In this document: positions 63,045 through 64,000 of the stretch, piece by piece
How positions within the stretch are numbered: position 1 is the stretch's first letter
How the letters are laid out: each line of letters starts with the position of its first letter
Assembly: GCA_030141605.1 (NCBI GenBank)
Contig: JAQGDQ010000387.1
Location: forward strand, 157,225 to 221,224
Length of the DNA stretch: 64,000 nt
Origin: Tubiluchus corallicola
Taxonomy: Eukaryota; Priapulida; Priapulimorpha; Priapulimorphida; Tubiluchidae
Reading direction: 5' to 3'
Notes under the pieces: model-generated
What the model was told of the DNA's origin: nothing
Database searches by the model: none
What the model saw: only the letters and a program-made list of their open reading frames with translations
Position numbers and translations under genes: made by a program

Positions 63045-63840
63045 AGTGAAGAAGGACAGAAAAATGGAAAAACAAATAATTCAGATCAAAGTGGAAATAC
63101 TAGAAACAAGAAGGAAAACCGAAAAAACAAAATTAAGCAAATCTACACCAAAAACGCTTTTGATTTTTGATTTCTGACTGCATCATACGCCAGGGTCTTG
63201 ACAAAAGCACATCGGAATGACGAACTTCCACTGAACAGATGATAGTAACGTATTGTGCGCAGGTATAGTTATGTATGCAATTATTAATTCTACAAATGGA
63301 AAGTAATTATCTCTAGTCGTGGGTGTGGATGAAACATCGCTAAAGGCAACACGGTTAGACTGTACCAACGAGTAAAAGTTCAAATCCGTTCGTTGTTCCA
63401 GTTTCCATAATGCGGATTCTACCAGTGGCCTAGATAGGCGGCCAAGCAAGCTGTGCGTAAACAAGTATCGTCCCGCTGTTGGTCAACGTCCTAGGATGAC
63501 CCCCGTGTGGCCCCGATAGCTGTATAACTCATCTTCGTTGTGGACATACTTTTTCTTTTTGGGGGGTACTATTTACCTTCATTTTCTACGGATAATAATC
63601 GTTTGCATCACCACCAACGAGGTCTTTGATGTGCAGGTGTCACTGCGCGAAAAAACGAGGGTGTACTAATTAGCCGATGGCCGGAGTCTCTCACTGCGTC
63701 AATTAACGTATGCAGTATCCCGCCCCCACTGACCTTGAGTATATAATTATACTACGATTTCCAAAGATCAACGAAATATGTAAGTGCGCCGATAGGCCTC
63801 CACAATCCTTGTTTACTAGTACTTTGTACAGTATTCTGAA
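63045..63840. other. Intergenic sequence without recognised gene
   Basis: A box B-like GTTCAAATCCG at 63379-63389 hints at another tRNA-derived fragment, but no box A is convincing. The minus-strand open frame at 63183-63464 has no motif and is not called. Confidence 0.4.
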
Positions 63841-63852
63841 TTCTCAGCTCAA

Positions 63853-64000
<148 letters not shown>

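Noticed and set aside
63183-63464. 93-codon minus-strand frame
   Set aside because: No domain, and it overlaps a tRNA-like fragment on the other strand; treated as chance.

Overview
This is an AT-rich, intron-rich nuclear segment from an invertebrate animal. All protein genes except one are split by GT-AG introns of a few hundred bases to several kb. Their proteins are clear animal orthologues that remain close to human, and the intergenic DNA holds CR1-like LINE, tRNA-derived SINE, pogo/Tigger, hAT and Harbinger remnants plus long microsatellites. The phylum cannot be fixed from this window; a marine invertebrate such as a cnidarian, lophotrochozoan or invertebrate deuterostome would fit.

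Layout. (1) 358-10782, plus strand: 3' part of BABAM2 (BRE/BRCC45), the scaffold of the BRCA1-A and BRISC deubiquitinase complexes; the 5' exon(s) lie upstream of the window. Its large intron at 2768-7590 contains an intronless class A GPCR on the minus strand (5019-6026), followed by a 59-bp tandem repeat rich in nuclear-receptor half-sites. (2) 10.8-17.5 kb: intergenic, with a decayed LINE reverse transcriptase, a SINE and two CAGT...ACTG elements. (3) 17561-36834, plus strand: complete MTIF2 (mitochondrial translation initiation factor 2), 18 coding exons joining in frame to 730 codons; its introns hold many transposon remnants. (4) 39448-43970, minus strand, convergent with MTIF2: complete PRDM1/Blimp-1 (883 codons), with PR domain, Pro/Ser-rich middle, five zinc fingers, two 5' UTR exons and a CpG-rich upstream region at about 44.35-44.54 kb. 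(5) 44.6-64 kb: no confidently identified gene. It has LINE, pogo and SINE relics, a fold-back element, microsatellites, a higher-order GATGAC minisatellite, a perfect 48-bp palindrome, a terminal CT repeat, and a few CpG-rich stretches that could be promoters.

The three multi-exon genes do unrelated housekeeping or developmental jobs (DNA-damage ubiquitin signalling, mitochondrial translation, transcriptional repression) and do not form a functional cluster. The most unusual features are an in-frame TAG in the conserved BABAM2 C-terminus, which could be explained by an 18-nt gt...ag interval, a recent truncation or read-through; the GPCR nested antisense in BABAM2 beside a periodic array of everted AGGTCA half-sites; and a PRDM1 first coding exon that supplies only the ATG.
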